From an uncultured Collinsella sp. (GTDB lineage Bacteria > Actinomycetota > Coriobacteriia > Coriobacteriales > Coriobacteriaceae), in NCBI GenBank assembly GCA_900752015.1, contig CAADTZ010000029.1:1-12419 (forward strand): DNA of 12,419 nt, written 5' to 3'. The position numbers and the translations under genes were made by a program. Below are positions 1-7,029 of this stretch, piece by piece; position 1 is the first letter of the stretch; each line of letters starts with the position of its first letter. Below the pieces are notes generated by a model, which saw nothing but the letters and a program-made list of their open reading frames with translations, had not been told where the DNA came from and made no database searches.

Positions 1-375
1 GTCGAGCGAGCGGTACACGCGCTCGCCCGGAAGCCCACAGTCCTCTACAAGCTCGGCACCGTCGAAGGCGCCCTCCTCGCAAAGGATGCGCTCCGTGTCC
101 GCAAGCGAGCGGCGCGCCTTCATGACCACCTTCGTCCCCGGCCAGCCGATTGCGCGGCGCTCGGCGTCGCGCGTCATCGAGAATCGCACGGGAATCACCG
201 TCTTGCCTGTAAGGTCGACGGCGCCGCGCACGATGTCGAGCGCGACCATGACCCCGTCCGCCGTCTGCGGTGCGGCGATGACCGGACACGATTCGATTGT
301 GCGGACGGCCTTGATCGTGAGCAGCTCGGGGTCGCCAGGCCCCGTGCCCACCCCGTACAGAACGCCTTTACTCAT
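1..375 (-). CDS. cbiL: Precorrin-2 / cobalt-factor II C20-methyltransferase, N-terminal part (cut by window edge)
   Basis: This enzyme transfers a methyl group from S-adenosylmethionine to C20 of the early corrin precursor in the cytoplasm, an early step of ring construction. The 125 residues visible begin MSKGVLYGVGTGPGDPELLT, the glycine-rich N-terminal signature of tetrapyrrole methylases, with the PGDPELLT-x-KAVR pattern typical of CbiL/CobI. The reading frame stays open to base 1, so about half of the usual roughly 230-residue protein is missing only because the window ends. The start ATG (375-373) sits inside the end of cbiD and overlaps it by 8 nt (ATGAGTAA), which implies translational coupling. 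I prefer cbiL over cobI because the neighbouring cbiD and cbiK belong to the anaerobic route. Confidence in the family is high; the choice between cobalt-containing and cobalt-free substrate is inference. Confidence 0.9.
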   Translation of the reverse strand, partial: MSKGVLYGVGTGPGDPELLTIKAVRTIESCPVIAAPQTADGVMVALDIVRGAVDLTGKTVIPVRFSMTRDAERRAIGWPGTKVVMKARRSLADTERILCEEGAFDGAELVEDCGLPGERVYRSLD

Positions 376-1552
376 ACGTCGCCCCCAATTTCCCGATAAC
401 TGCATCGGCGCCCGACGTGCGGAAAAGCTCGCGGCGCTCGGCGTCGAACACGACCGCGGCGATGTCGCATGCGCCCGCCGCGCGGCGGCGCAACCTGTCC
501 TCAATTGCCGCAGCGAGCGAGGCGCGCGCAGCGTCCCCAACGCCGGCGGCCTCGATTACCTCGAGCGCCGCCGTGGTCGTGACGGACGACATGATCTCGC
601 GCACGGTCTTCGCGCTCGCGCCGGCCATGGCCGCGTGGGCGGCCAGAATCTCCGCGCGGCAGTCGGCGGTACGCGAATGGGTGTCCATGATGCCGCCCGC
701 GACCTTCACCAACTTGCCGATGTGTCCCACAAGAAGGACATTGGTAAATCCCTCGCGAACGCAGCAGTCAATCGCATCGCCCACAAAGTTGGAGATGAAG
801 ACCACCGGCGCACCGTTTAGGTGGAAATGCCCCGAGATGAACTGCTCGCCGTAGTTGCCGGGCGTGAGCACGACTCCGCGCCGCCCCATAGCCGCATGCT
901 GCCGGATCTCGAGCTCGATGCTGTCGCGCAAGGCAGCGAGGCTGCGCGGCTCGACGATGCCCGTCGTGCCCAGGATGGAGATGCCGCCCTCTATCCCCAG
1001 ATGCGGGTTGAAGGTCTTTTTGGCAAGGGCAACACCCTCGGGTACCGAAATCGTCACAGCAATATTTCCAGAAAAGCCGTGCGCGGCGCACACCTCGCGC
1101 ACCGCCGAAGTGATCATCGCGCGCGGCGTCGCGTTGATGGCGGCCGCCCCCACCGGCTGCTCGAGCCCGGGCAATGTCACGCGCCCCACGCCCACGCCGC
1201 CATCGACGGAAACTTCCGATTCGCGCGCGGGCACGTCCTTGCTGCCCGCAGCACCCGTGCCCGACCCCGCATGTTCCACGTGCGCGTACACGAGTACGCC
1301 GTCAGTCACATCGGCATCGTCGCCTGCGTCCTTTCGCACGGCGCACTGGGCGCACCCCTCGCCGATGCATGCGTCGACCACGTTCGCCTCGACGGGCAGC
1401 CCGCCGGGGGTGACGATCGACACGCGGCCGACGGGCTTTCGTGACAAAAGCATCTCGCAGGCCGCCTTCGCCGCGAGCGCGGCGCAGCTCCCCGTGGTGT
1501 AGCCGCAGCGCAGGCGGGTCGTCCCGGTATATATGTAGTGCTCGAAGGCCAC
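368..1552 (-). CDS. cbiD: Cobalt-precorrin-5B C1-methyltransferase CbiD
   Basis: CbiD methylates C1 of cobalt-precorrin-5B in the anaerobic B12 pathway, using S-adenosylmethionine. The frame gives 394 residues, a normal length for CbiD. Signatures seen are GYTTGSCAALAAKAA (residues 17-31), NPHLGIEGGISILGTTGIVE mid-protein, and LLVGHIGKLVKVAGGIMDTH with the following SRTADCRAE. The frame stays open upstream to 1720, but that part lies inside cbiF. I chose the GTG at 1552-1550, which follows the cbiF stop (1556-1554) after one base and yields the family's usual N-terminus (short lead-in, then RCGYTTGSC). A GGAAGG sequence lies about 12 nt upstream, inside the end of cbiF, so translation is probably coupled to cbiF. 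The 3' end overlaps cbiL by 8 nt. Nothing appears broken. Confidence 0.95.
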   Translation of the reverse strand: MAFEHYIYTGTTRLRCGYTTGSCAALAAKAACEMLLSRKPVGRVSIVTPGGLPVEANVVDACIGEGCAQCAVRKDAGDDADVTDGVLVYAHVEHAGSGTGAAGSKDVPARESEVSVDGGVGVGRVTLPGLEQPVGAAAINATPRAMITSAVREVCAAHGFSGNIAVTISVPEGVALAKKTFNPHLGIEGGISILGTTGIVEPRSLAALRDSIELEIRQHAAMGRRGVVLTPGNYGEQFISGHFHLNGAPVVFISNFVGDAIDCCVREGFTNVLLVGHIGKLVKVAGGIMDTHSRTADCRAEILAAHAAMAGASAKTVREIMSSVTTTAALEVIEAAGVGDAARASLAAAIEDRLRRRAAGACDIAAVVFDAERRELFRTSGADAVIGKLGATYE

Positions 1553-1553
1553 G

Positions 1554-2345
1554 CTAGCTGCTCGCCTTCCGATACCCCGTGGCAAACGAAGGGTCGTAAA
1601 GCTTGCTGCGCTCGTACGACTCCGCTTGCGCGCCGTCGTGCGCAAGCCCGCCGCGAGCTCCGAGCACGCGGCCCACCACCACGAGCGCCGTGCGGTCGAT
1701 GCCCTCTCGCGCGCCCGCATCGGCGAGCGTGCCCACTGTGCATCGCACCACGCGCTCCTCAGGCCAGGTCGCCTTGTACACGAGCGCGGCCGGCTCGTCG
1801 GAGCTGCGGCCCGCGGCCAAAAGCTCGGCGGAAAGCTCGGCGAGCATACCCGAGCTCAGGAAGATGACCATAGTCGAGCCACTTTCCGCCATGGTGCGCA
1901 TGCCCTCGCCCGCGGGCATGGGGGTGCGCCCGGAAAGCCGCGTGATCACGACCGACTGGCTGATTCCCGGCAGCGTGTATTCCTGGCGAAGCGCCGCCGC
2001 GGCACCGCAAAAGCTCGACACGCCGGGCACCACCTCGTAGTCCACGCCGCGCGCGTCGAGCGCGTCCATCTGCTCCTGGATGGCGCCGTACAGGCACGGG
2101 TCGCCCGTGTGCAGGCGCACCACGTCCTCGCCCCGCGCATCTGCCGCGCACATCACGTCGAGCACTTCCTCCAAGGTCATGTGCGCGCTGTCGTAGACGA
2201 CGCAGGATTCCTTGCACTCAGCGAGCAGCTCGGGGTTCACAAGGCTTCCCGCCCAAACGACCACGTCGGCTGCGCGCAGAAGGCGCGCCCCGCGCAGCGT
2301 GATAAGGTCGGCGGCGCCCGAGCCTGCGCCAACGATATGAATCAT
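1554..2345 (-). CDS. cbiF: Cobalt-precorrin-4 C11-methyltransferase
   Basis: This 263-residue tetrapyrrole methylase (CbiF/CobM family) adds the C11 methyl group to the corrin precursor. Visible signatures in order are GAGSGAADLITLRG (residues 6-19), VWAGSLVNPELL (30-41), VVRLHTGDPCLYGAIQEQM (75-93), YEVVPGVSSFCGAAAALR (103-120) and YTLPGISQSVVITR (123-136). The AGSLVNPELL block is specific to C11-methyltransferases within the superfamily. The ATG at 2345-2343 is supported by a strong GGAAGG ribosome binding site 5 nt upstream. The frame extends upstream to 2489, but that part has no family homology I recognise. It is the first gene of the minus-strand cbiF-cbiD-cbiL operon, one base ahead of cbiD. 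A cobM-type (aerobic) assignment is possible from the protein alone, but the neighbours favour cbiF. Confidence 0.94.
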   Translation of the reverse strand: MIHIVGAGSGAADLITLRGARLLRAADVVVWAGSLVNPELLAECKESCVVYDSAHMTLEEVLDVMCAADARGEDVVRLHTGDPCLYGAIQEQMDALDARGVDYEVVPGVSSFCGAAAALRQEYTLPGISQSVVITRLSGRTPMPAGEGMRTMAESGSTMVIFLSSGMLAELSAELLAAGRSSDEPAALVYKATWPEERVVRCTVGTLADAGAREGIDRTALVVVGRVLGARGGLAHDGAQAESYERSKLYDPSFATGYRKASS

Positions 2346-2476
2346 CCGAGCCTTCCCTTCCCGTTTCTCATCGCAACCGTTTACGCCGCCATTCGCGCAG
2401 CGGGCAAAACACGGCGCCTGCGGCGGCAATCGGCGCAAATACGCAGGCAGGAGGCGCAATGCCGCCCGCCCTGGCT
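2346..2476 (-). other. Leader region of the cbiF-cbiD-cbiL operon, no gene seen
   Basis: About 130 bases separate cbiF from the plus-strand promoter. No credible coding frame is seen. The main structure is a 7-bp inverted repeat, GCCTGCG (2416-2422) with CGCAGGC (2442-2448), which could fold in the minus-strand leader. I could not find a cobalamin riboswitch core on the minus strand, so this operon is either controlled otherwise or constitutive. A minus-strand -10-like TATGAT (2506-2501) exists but has no good -35 partner. Confidence 0.4.
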
Positions 2477-2505
2477 TTGACACGTTCACAAGTGCCCACT
2501 ATCAT
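2477..2505 (+). promoter_or_regulatory. Sigma-70-type promoter of the cbiK-ABC operon
   Basis: A perfect -35 TTGACA (2477-2482) is followed after exactly 17 bases by TATCAT (2500-2505), which matches the -10 consensus at five of six bases. Transcription would start near 2512, just before the riboswitch. This is the best promoter in the window. Confidence 0.75.
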
Positions 2506-2529
2506 AGTAAAAGATTCGGCAACGAGCAT

Positions 2530-2690
2530 ATGACAATCGGATAAAAGGAAATGACCGGCGCGGCGCCCGCACAGCCCGCGCTGGCTTGCGGAGGGAACCA
2601 GGTGGGAATCCTGGGCAAGGGACATTACTGTATAGGACGCGCGGGCGAACCGCCTCGCGCCCCAAGCCAGACTGCTTCGCCTTTTCCTCA
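2530..2690 (+). promoter_or_regulatory. Cobalamin riboswitch
   Basis: The plus-strand leader contains the conserved cobalamin-aptamer core: GGGAA (2593-2597), GGTGGGAATCC (2601-2611), and CATTACTGTA (2623-2632), which corresponds to the usual CxxCTGTA segment. A GC-rich hairpin follows (GCGCGGGCG/CGCCTCGCGC, about 2639-2660), then a B12-box-like AAGCCAGACTGCTTCGCC (2664-2681). Spacing and order fit the family. The B12 box departs from AGYCAGGAGACCTGCC in its middle. The edges are approximate because I cannot fold P1. It lies between a strong promoter and cbiK, so cobalamin should repress the cbiK-transporter operon; that direction is known for the family, not shown here. Confidence 0.88.
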
Positions 2691-2745
2691 CGGCATCGCC
2701 GTGGCGTTAGCTCCTTGTGAACCCCGAGGGGTGCGCTTTTCTTTC
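2689..2745 (+). terminator. Candidate riboswitch expression platform / attenuator
   Basis: Directly after the B12 box comes a 6-bp hairpin CACGGC-ATC-GCCGTG (2689-2703). About 18 bases later is the dyad ACCCC-GA-GGGGT (2721-2732), followed by GCGC and the T-rich TTTTCTTT (2737-2744). An alternative pairing of CTCCT (2711-2715) with AGGGG is also possible. This layout suits cobalamin-controlled transcription termination, but the second stem is short. A further hairpin GCCGG-GGGA-CCGGC (2769-2782) lies just before the cbiK ribosome binding site, so control of translation is an alternative. Confidence 0.45.
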
Positions 2746-2803
2746 GCTTGTGCCGACAAGCAACTGTCGCCGGGGGACCGGCAAACCGAGGAAAGGAAAA
2801 ACC

Positions 2804-3730
2804 ATGTCCGACCAGATGTCACGCCGCGGCTTCATGGGCGCCGCAGCAACCGGAGCCGTCGCGCTCGCCGGAGTCGCGCTCGCGGGCTGCTCCAACACCT
2901 CCGCGAGTTCCGAGAAATCGAGTGAAAAGGAGAAGGCCGTGAAGCCGGTCATCCTCGTCACGAGCTTCGGCACGAGCTACAACGACTCGCGCCACATCAC
3001 CATCGGCGCCATCGAAGACGCTATCCGCGAGAAGTACTGGCAGGACTACGACATCCGCCGCGCCTTCACCGCGCAGATCATCATCGACAAGCTGAAGAAG
3101 CGCGACGGCATCACGATCGACAACATGACCGAGGCGCTCGACCGCTGCGTGGAAGACGGCGTGAAGGAAATCGTCGTGCAGCCGACGCATCTCATGGGTG
3201 GCCTGGAATACACCGACGTGAAAGACGAGCTCGACAAGTACGCCGACAAGTTCGACAAGATCTCGCTCGGCGACCCGCTGCTCACCTCCGACGACGACTA
3301 CAAGAAGGTGGCCGCAGCCATTAAGGAGAACATGGCGTCCTTCGACGACGGCAAGACGGCGCTGTGCCTCATGGGCCACGGCACCGAAGCCGATTCCAAC
3401 GCCGACTATGCCAAGATGCAGGAAGTGTTTAAGAACGAGGGCTTGACGCAGTTCTTCGTCGGCACCGTCGAGGCTGAACCGACCTGCGAGGATGTTATCG
3501 CCGCCGCGAGCGCCGCAGGCTACAAGAAGGCCGTGCTCGCGCCGTTCATGGTGGTCGCGGGCGACCACGCGAACAACGACATGGCAGACGAGACCGACCC
3601 CGACAGCTGGGCTGCGAAGTTCGTGGCCGCCGGCTTCGAAGTGACGTGCCTGCTCCAGGGTCTGGGACAGAACGTCGCGGTCGACGACATCTACGTCTCG
3701 CACGTGGACGACGCCATCGCCAAGCTGTAA
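2804..3730 (+). CDS. cbiK: Exported lipoprotein-type sirohydrochlorin cobaltochelatase (CbiK)
   Basis: CbiK inserts Co2+ into sirohydrochlorin, the committing step of anaerobic B12 synthesis. The 308-residue protein has ILVTSFGTSYNDSR (residues 50-63), PTHLMGGLEY (127-136), CLMGHGTEADSNADY (188-202) and APFMVVAGDHANNDM (246-260). H192 in GHG and H255 in GDHA match the two metal-binding histidines of the family. The N-terminus carries SRRGFMG (6-12), close to a Tat motif, a hydrophobic stretch, and a lipobox LAGC with C29 as the likely lipidated cysteine. A Ser/Lys/Glu-rich linker follows to about residue 46. The start ATG has GAGGAAAGG 7 nt upstream. Cytoplasmic CbiK lacks such a signal; a periplasmic form is known in Desulfovibrio vulgaris. 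It leads a riboswitch-controlled operon with an uptake system. Its substrate outside the membrane is uncertain; heme or iron handling is possible. Confidence 0.9.
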   Translation: MSDQMSRRGFMGAAATGAVALAGVALAGCSNTSASSEKSSEKEKAVKPVILVTSFGTSYNDSRHITIGAIEDAIREKYWQDYDIRRAFTAQIIIDKLKKRDGITIDNMTEALDRCVEDGVKEIVVQPTHLMGGLEYTDVKDELDKYADKFDKISLGDPLLTSDDDYKKVAAAIKENMASFDDGKTALCLMGHGTEADSNADYAKMQEVFKNEGLTQFFVGTVEAEPTCEDVIAAASAAGYKKAVLAPFMVVAGDHANNDMADETDPDSWAAKFVAAGFEVTCLLQGLGQNVAVDDIYVSHVDDAIAKL

Positions 3731-3739
3731 ACTCGCCGC

Positions 3740-3812
3740 GCACGGGGGCGCCGGTCGCGTCCCCGTGCAACGGGCATGCGCCTTCCCCGACTGACGGCGC
3801 ATGCCCGTTGCA
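3740..3812 (+). other. Two overlapping intergenic hairpins after cbiK
   Basis: Hairpin 1 pairs GCACGGGG (3740-3747) with CCCCGTGC (3761-3768). Hairpin 2 pairs TGCAACGGGCATGCGCC (3766-3782) with the complementary segment 3796-3812, giving 17 perfect base pairs with a 13-nt loop. The arms share 3766-3768, so the ends of the two stems compete for those bases. No long T-run follows, so this is not a classical terminator. It may protect the cbiK mRNA end, set a processing point, or lower transporter expression relative to cbiK. Confidence 0.7.
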
Positions 3813-3874
3813 TTCGCATCCCGCCCGTCCACCGCACGGCGCGGGCGGTCGAACCGATTGAAAGGAACCCCTCC

Positions 3875-4408
3875 ATGTTGAAGAAAACCCTCGCCTTCGC
3901 CCTGTCGGCGGCGCTTTGCGCGTTCTCACTCGCCGGCTGCGCCGGAAATTCAAGCGACAGCGCAAAGGCGAGCGATGCCGATTCCCAGGAAAAGACCGAA
4001 CAGGCGGCCGATGCGCCCGAGGGCGCAAGCGCTGCCCCCATCACCGCCGACAAGGTGGCCGACGGCACCTATCCGATCACCGTAGATTCCAGCTCGAACA
4101 TGTTCAAGATTGTGGACGCCCAGCTCATCGTGGAAAACGGCTCCATGCACTGCGTGATGACGCTTTCCGGCACGGGCTACGGCAAGCTCTTCATGGGCAC
4201 GGGCGACGAGGCTGCCGCCGCGAGCGAGGCCGACTTCATCCCCTATGTGGAAAACGCGGAAGGCAAGTACACCTACGACGTGCCCGTTGATGCGCTCGAC
4301 GAGGACACCGCCTGTGCCGCGTGGAGTATTAGAAAAGAGCGGTGGTACGACCGCACGCTCGTGTTCGAATCCGCCGGCGTCGATCTGCGCGCCGACGCAC
4401 TGAAGTAA
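3875..4408 (+). CDS. Small lipoprotein with a beta-rich domain, probable ligand-binding partner of the ABC importer
   Basis: I do not recognise a named family. The 177 residues start with a lipoprotein signal (MLKKTLAFALSAALCAFSLAGC, C22 likely lipidated), then a low-complexity Ser/Ala/Asp/Glu linker to about residue 55. The rest, about 62-172, looks like one beta-sandwich domain: DGTYPITVDSSSNMFKIVDA, LIVENGSMHCVMTLSGTGYG, YTYDVPVDALDEDTACAAWS and KERWYDRTLVFES. The same strand pattern appears in residues 50-145 of the next gene's product. GAAAGGA (3860-3866) precedes the ATG by 8 nt. The next gene starts 4 nt after the stop, so both belong to one transcript. I infer surface capture or hand-over of the imported ligand. 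A NEAT-like heme-binding fold is conceivable but unproven; no typical heme-ligand motif is clear. Confidence 0.8.
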   Translation: MLKKTLAFALSAALCAFSLAGCAGNSSDSAKASDADSQEKTEQAADAPEGASAAPITADKVADGTYPITVDSSSNMFKIVDAQLIVENGSMHCVMTLSGTGYGKLFMGTGDEAAAASEADFIPYVENAEGKYTYDVPVDALDEDTACAAWSIRKERWYDRTLVFESAGVDLRADALK

Positions 4409-4412
4409 CACC

Positions 4413-5984
4413 ATGCGGTCGATTCTTCCCAAGGGGGAAAGCAGAAAGCGCCGCAGCATCGCGGTGCGCGTGATCGCCTGCATTCTCGTCGCCCTGCTCG
4501 CGCTTCCCTTCGCGGGGTGCAGTGCGAGCCCGAACGCGACCGGTGGCACGGCGGGCTCTCAGGAATACACTGTGAGCGTCTCGCTCTCCGGCGGGTCAGG
4601 GCGCGCAAGCATCGCCTCACCCACCACAATTGTGAAGGATGGCGACACCTACACCGCGACCATCACCTGGTCGAGTTCGAACTACGACAAGATGACCGTC
4701 GACGGCGTGGACTACGCGCCCGTGAACGACGGCGGCAACTCCACGTTCGAGATACCCGTCACGCTCGACGAGGACATCGCCGTGTCGGCCGAGACCGTCG
4801 CCATGTCGACGCCGCACACCATCGACTACACGCTCCACTTCGACTCATCCACCATGAAGGAGAAATCGGGCGACGATGCAAGCAGCGGCTCCCCTGCGGG
4901 AACGGCTTCAAGCGCCGCGGCCGACTTCCACAACGCCGATTTGGGCTGCGGCTGGGAGCCGACGGGGGCGCTTCAGCTTGAATACGCCGAGCACTTCACT
5001 GTCGACGAGTACGAAGGCGGCCTGCGGCTTATCTGCATTTCGAACGGGGAGCGCTTCCTCGTGGTACCGCAAGATGCGAAGGTACCTGATGGGTTGAGCT
5101 CCGACATCGCGGTCATAAGGCGTCCCGCCAACAAGGTGTACCTCGTGTCGTCGGCGACGATGTGCCTGGTCGACGCGCTCGATGCGAACGACAACATCCT
5201 CATGTCGGGCACGAAGGCCGACGATTGCTCGGTCGCGGGCTTCAAAAGCGCACTCGAAAGTGGGGCGATCGCCTACGGCGGCAAGTACAGCGCGCCCGAC
5301 TACGAGCGAATATCGGCCTCGGGCTGCACGCTCGCCATCGAGAACACCATGATCAACCACACGCCCGATGTGAAGGAAAAGCTGCAGAAGCTCGGGCTCG
5401 TCGTGCTCACCGAACAGTCGTCGAGCGAGCCCGAAGCACTCGGGCGCGTCGAGTGGATTAAGCTTTTCGGCGTCCTGTTCGACAAGGAAGACGAGGCCGC
5501 GCACCTGTTCAACGAGCAGAAGGCCCGCGTCGAGCAAACGTCGAGGCTCGCGTCGTCAGGTAAAACCGTGGCGTATTTCTACATTAACTCGAACGGGGCC
5601 GCCGTCACGCGGCGGGCGGGCGACTACGTGGCGCAGATGATCGAGCTTGCAGGCGGCAACTACGCGCTCGATGACGCGCAGACGGCGTCGACGTCAGGTT
5701 CGTCAGTAACGCTCGAAATGGAGCGCTTCTACGCGACGGCGAAGGATGCCGACATCATCGTCTACAACGGCACCATCGACGAATCGGTTGCCACCTTGAA
5801 CGACTTCGTAGGCAAAAACGCGCTATTGTCGCAGTTCAAAGCCGTGAAGAACGGCAACGTCTGGGTCACAAGCGCCGACATGTACCAGCAGATGACTTCC
5901 ACCGCCGACATTATCGACGAGCTGCACGGGGCGTTCACCGGCGATGACGCGAGCAACTTCCATTATCTGAGGAAGCTCGGCTAG
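4413..5984 (+). CDS. ABC importer substrate-binding lipoprotein (BtuF/FepB-like) with N-terminal extra domain
   Basis: This 523-residue lipoprotein should capture the substrate outside the membrane and deliver it to the permease encoded next. It has a basic start, a hydrophobic segment and a lipobox FAGC (C36). Residues 50-145 form a beta-rich domain resembling the upstream lipoprotein, and a Ser/Ala-rich linker follows (about 150-170). The remainder is a cluster A-II type binding protein: LEYAEHFTVDEYEGGLRLI (189-207), GCTLAIENTMINHTPD (304-319), SSEPEALGRVEWIKLFGVLF (337-356), a helix around 365-380, and ADIIVYNGTIDE (446-457). The fold is that of cobalamin, heme and siderophore carriers. 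At 523 residues it is much longer than the usual 300-350. The ATG at 4413 has only a weak GAAG upstream and probably relies on coupling with the preceding gene. Ligand is not readable; corrinoid, heme or another tetrapyrrole is suggested by the riboswitch and cbiK. Confidence 0.88.
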   Translation: MRSILPKGESRKRRSIAVRVIACILVALLALPFAGCSASPNATGGTAGSQEYTVSVSLSGGSGRASIASPTTIVKDGDTYTATITWSSSNYDKMTVDGVDYAPVNDGGNSTFEIPVTLDEDIAVSAETVAMSTPHTIDYTLHFDSSTMKEKSGDDASSGSPAGTASSAAADFHNADLGCGWEPTGALQLEYAEHFTVDEYEGGLRLICISNGERFLVVPQDAKVPDGLSSDIAVIRRPANKVYLVSSATMCLVDALDANDNILMSGTKADDCSVAGFKSALESGAIAYGGKYSAPDYERISASGCTLAIENTMINHTPDVKEKLQKLGLVVLTEQSSSEPEALGRVEWIKLFGVLFDKEDEAAHLFNEQKARVEQTSRLASSGKTVAYFYINSNGAAVTRRAGDYVAQMIELAGGNYALDDAQTASTSGSSVTLEMERFYATAKDADIIVYNGTIDESVATLNDFVGKNALLSQFKAVKNGNVWVTSADMYQQMTSTADIIDELHGAFTGDDASNFHYLRKLG

Positions 5985-5988
5985 CGCC

Positions 5989-7029
5989 ATGAGAAGCCGG
6001 CTTTCCATGACATACGACGAATCGGGGCGCGCCGCGCGGTGTCGCGTCGTGACGGCGCTGCTCGCTGTTGCCCTCATCGTGCTCGTCGGGGCCAACCTGT
6101 GCATCGGGAGCGTGCTCGTGCCCGCAGACCACATCCCCGGCATCCTTTCGGGAGGCGCGGCCAATTCCATGGAAATCCAGATCATCTGGGAGATTCGTCT
6201 GCCGCGCGTGCTTTCAGCCGTGCTTCTCGGCGGGGCACTTTCGCTCTCCGGGTTCCTGCTGCAGACGTTTTTCAACAACCCCATCGCCGACCCGTTCATC
6301 TTGGGCGTCTCCTCGGGCGCAAAGTTCGTCGTCGCGCTTACGATGATCGTACTTCTGGGCGCGAACCAGGCCATGTCCTCGCCGGCCATGGTGGCCGCAG
6401 CGTTTCTGGGCTCGCTTATCACCATCGGCTTCGTGCTCCTCATCGCACGGCGCATAAGTTCCATGGCCATGCTCATCGTGGCGGGCGTCATGGTGGGATA
6501 CATCTGCTCGGCGGCGACGAACTTCCTTATCGCCTTCGCCGACGACCAGTCCATCGTGAACCTGCACAACTGGTCTTTGGGTAGCTTCTCGGGTTCGAGC
6601 TGGGACGACATCGCGGTCATCGCGGTCGTGGTGATCACCGTGAGCGCATGCGTATTCGCGATATCGAAGCCCCTTTCCGCCTTCCAGCTGGGAGAAGCCT
6701 ACGCGAAAAGCGTCGGCGTGAACGTCGCACGCTTCCGCGTGGTGCTCGTCCTTCTAGCGAGCATGCTCTCCGCCTGCGTGACCGCGTTCGCTGGTCCGGT
6801 GTCGTTCGTAGGCATCGCGGTTCCGCATCTCGTAAAGTCGGCGCTGAAGTCGTCGAAGCCCATCCGCGTGATTCCTGCGTGCTTCTTGGGAGGCGCCATC
6901 TTCTGCGCGGGCTGCGATTTGATCGCGCGCACGCTGTTCTCTCCCGTCGAGCTTTCCATCAGCGCCGTCACCGCCATCTTCGGCGCGCCGGTGGTTATCG
7001 CGCTCATGTTGAAGAACCGGGTGAGGTAG
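5989..7029 (+). CDS. ABC importer permease, BtuC/FecCD family
   Basis: This is a 346-residue inner-membrane permease. Family blocks seen are IRLPRVLSAVLLGGALSLSG (residues 69-88), LLQTFFNNPIADPFILGVSSG (90-110, with the conserved NPIADPFILG), NWSLGSFSGSSWDD (194-207), GPVSFVGIAVPHLVK (269-283, containing the conserved PH) and IFGAPVVIALML near the end. About nine to ten hydrophobic segments are present, as expected for the type II importer fold. The start lies 4 nt after the stop of the binding-protein gene; an in-frame ATG at 6007 is an alternative start. It ends with TAG immediately before the ATPase ATG. It should form a homodimer channel with two copies of the ATPase. The family transports B12, heme and iron siderophores; the substrate cannot be decided from this protein. 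Confidence 0.93.
   Translation: MRSRLSMTYDESGRAARCRVVTALLAVALIVLVGANLCIGSVLVPADHIPGILSGGAANSMEIQIIWEIRLPRVLSAVLLGGALSLSGFLLQTFFNNPIADPFILGVSSGAKFVVALTMIVLLGANQAMSSPAMVAAAFLGSLITIGFVLLIARRISSMAMLIVAGVMVGYICSAATNFLIAFADDQSIVNLHNWSLGSFSGSSWDDIAVIAVVVITVSACVFAISKPLSAFQLGEAYAKSVGVNVARFRVVLVLLASMLSACVTAFAGPVSFVGIAVPHLVKSALKSSKPIRVIPACFLGGAIFCAGCDLIARTLFSPVELSISAVTAIFGAPVVIALMLKNRVR

Noticed and set aside
86..820. Plus-strand open frames opposite cbiL and cbiD
   Set aside because: Arg/Ala/Pro-rich translations without motifs, antisense to well-supported methyltransferase genes.
2346..2530. Second cobalamin riboswitch on the minus strand before cbiF
   Set aside because: An AAGCCAGGGC stretch resembles part of a B12 box, but the GGTGxGAAxCC and ACTGTA core elements are absent in the right place.
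2819..3832. Long open frame on the minus strand opposite cbiK
   Set aside because: The plus strand encodes a clear CbiK with family motifs; the antisense frame is Val/Asp/Arg-rich without motifs, a by-product of GC-rich codons.
3875..4408. Firm assignment of the small lipoprotein as a NEAT heme-binding protein
   Set aside because: Only the general beta-strand pattern fits; a convincing heme-ligand motif was not found.
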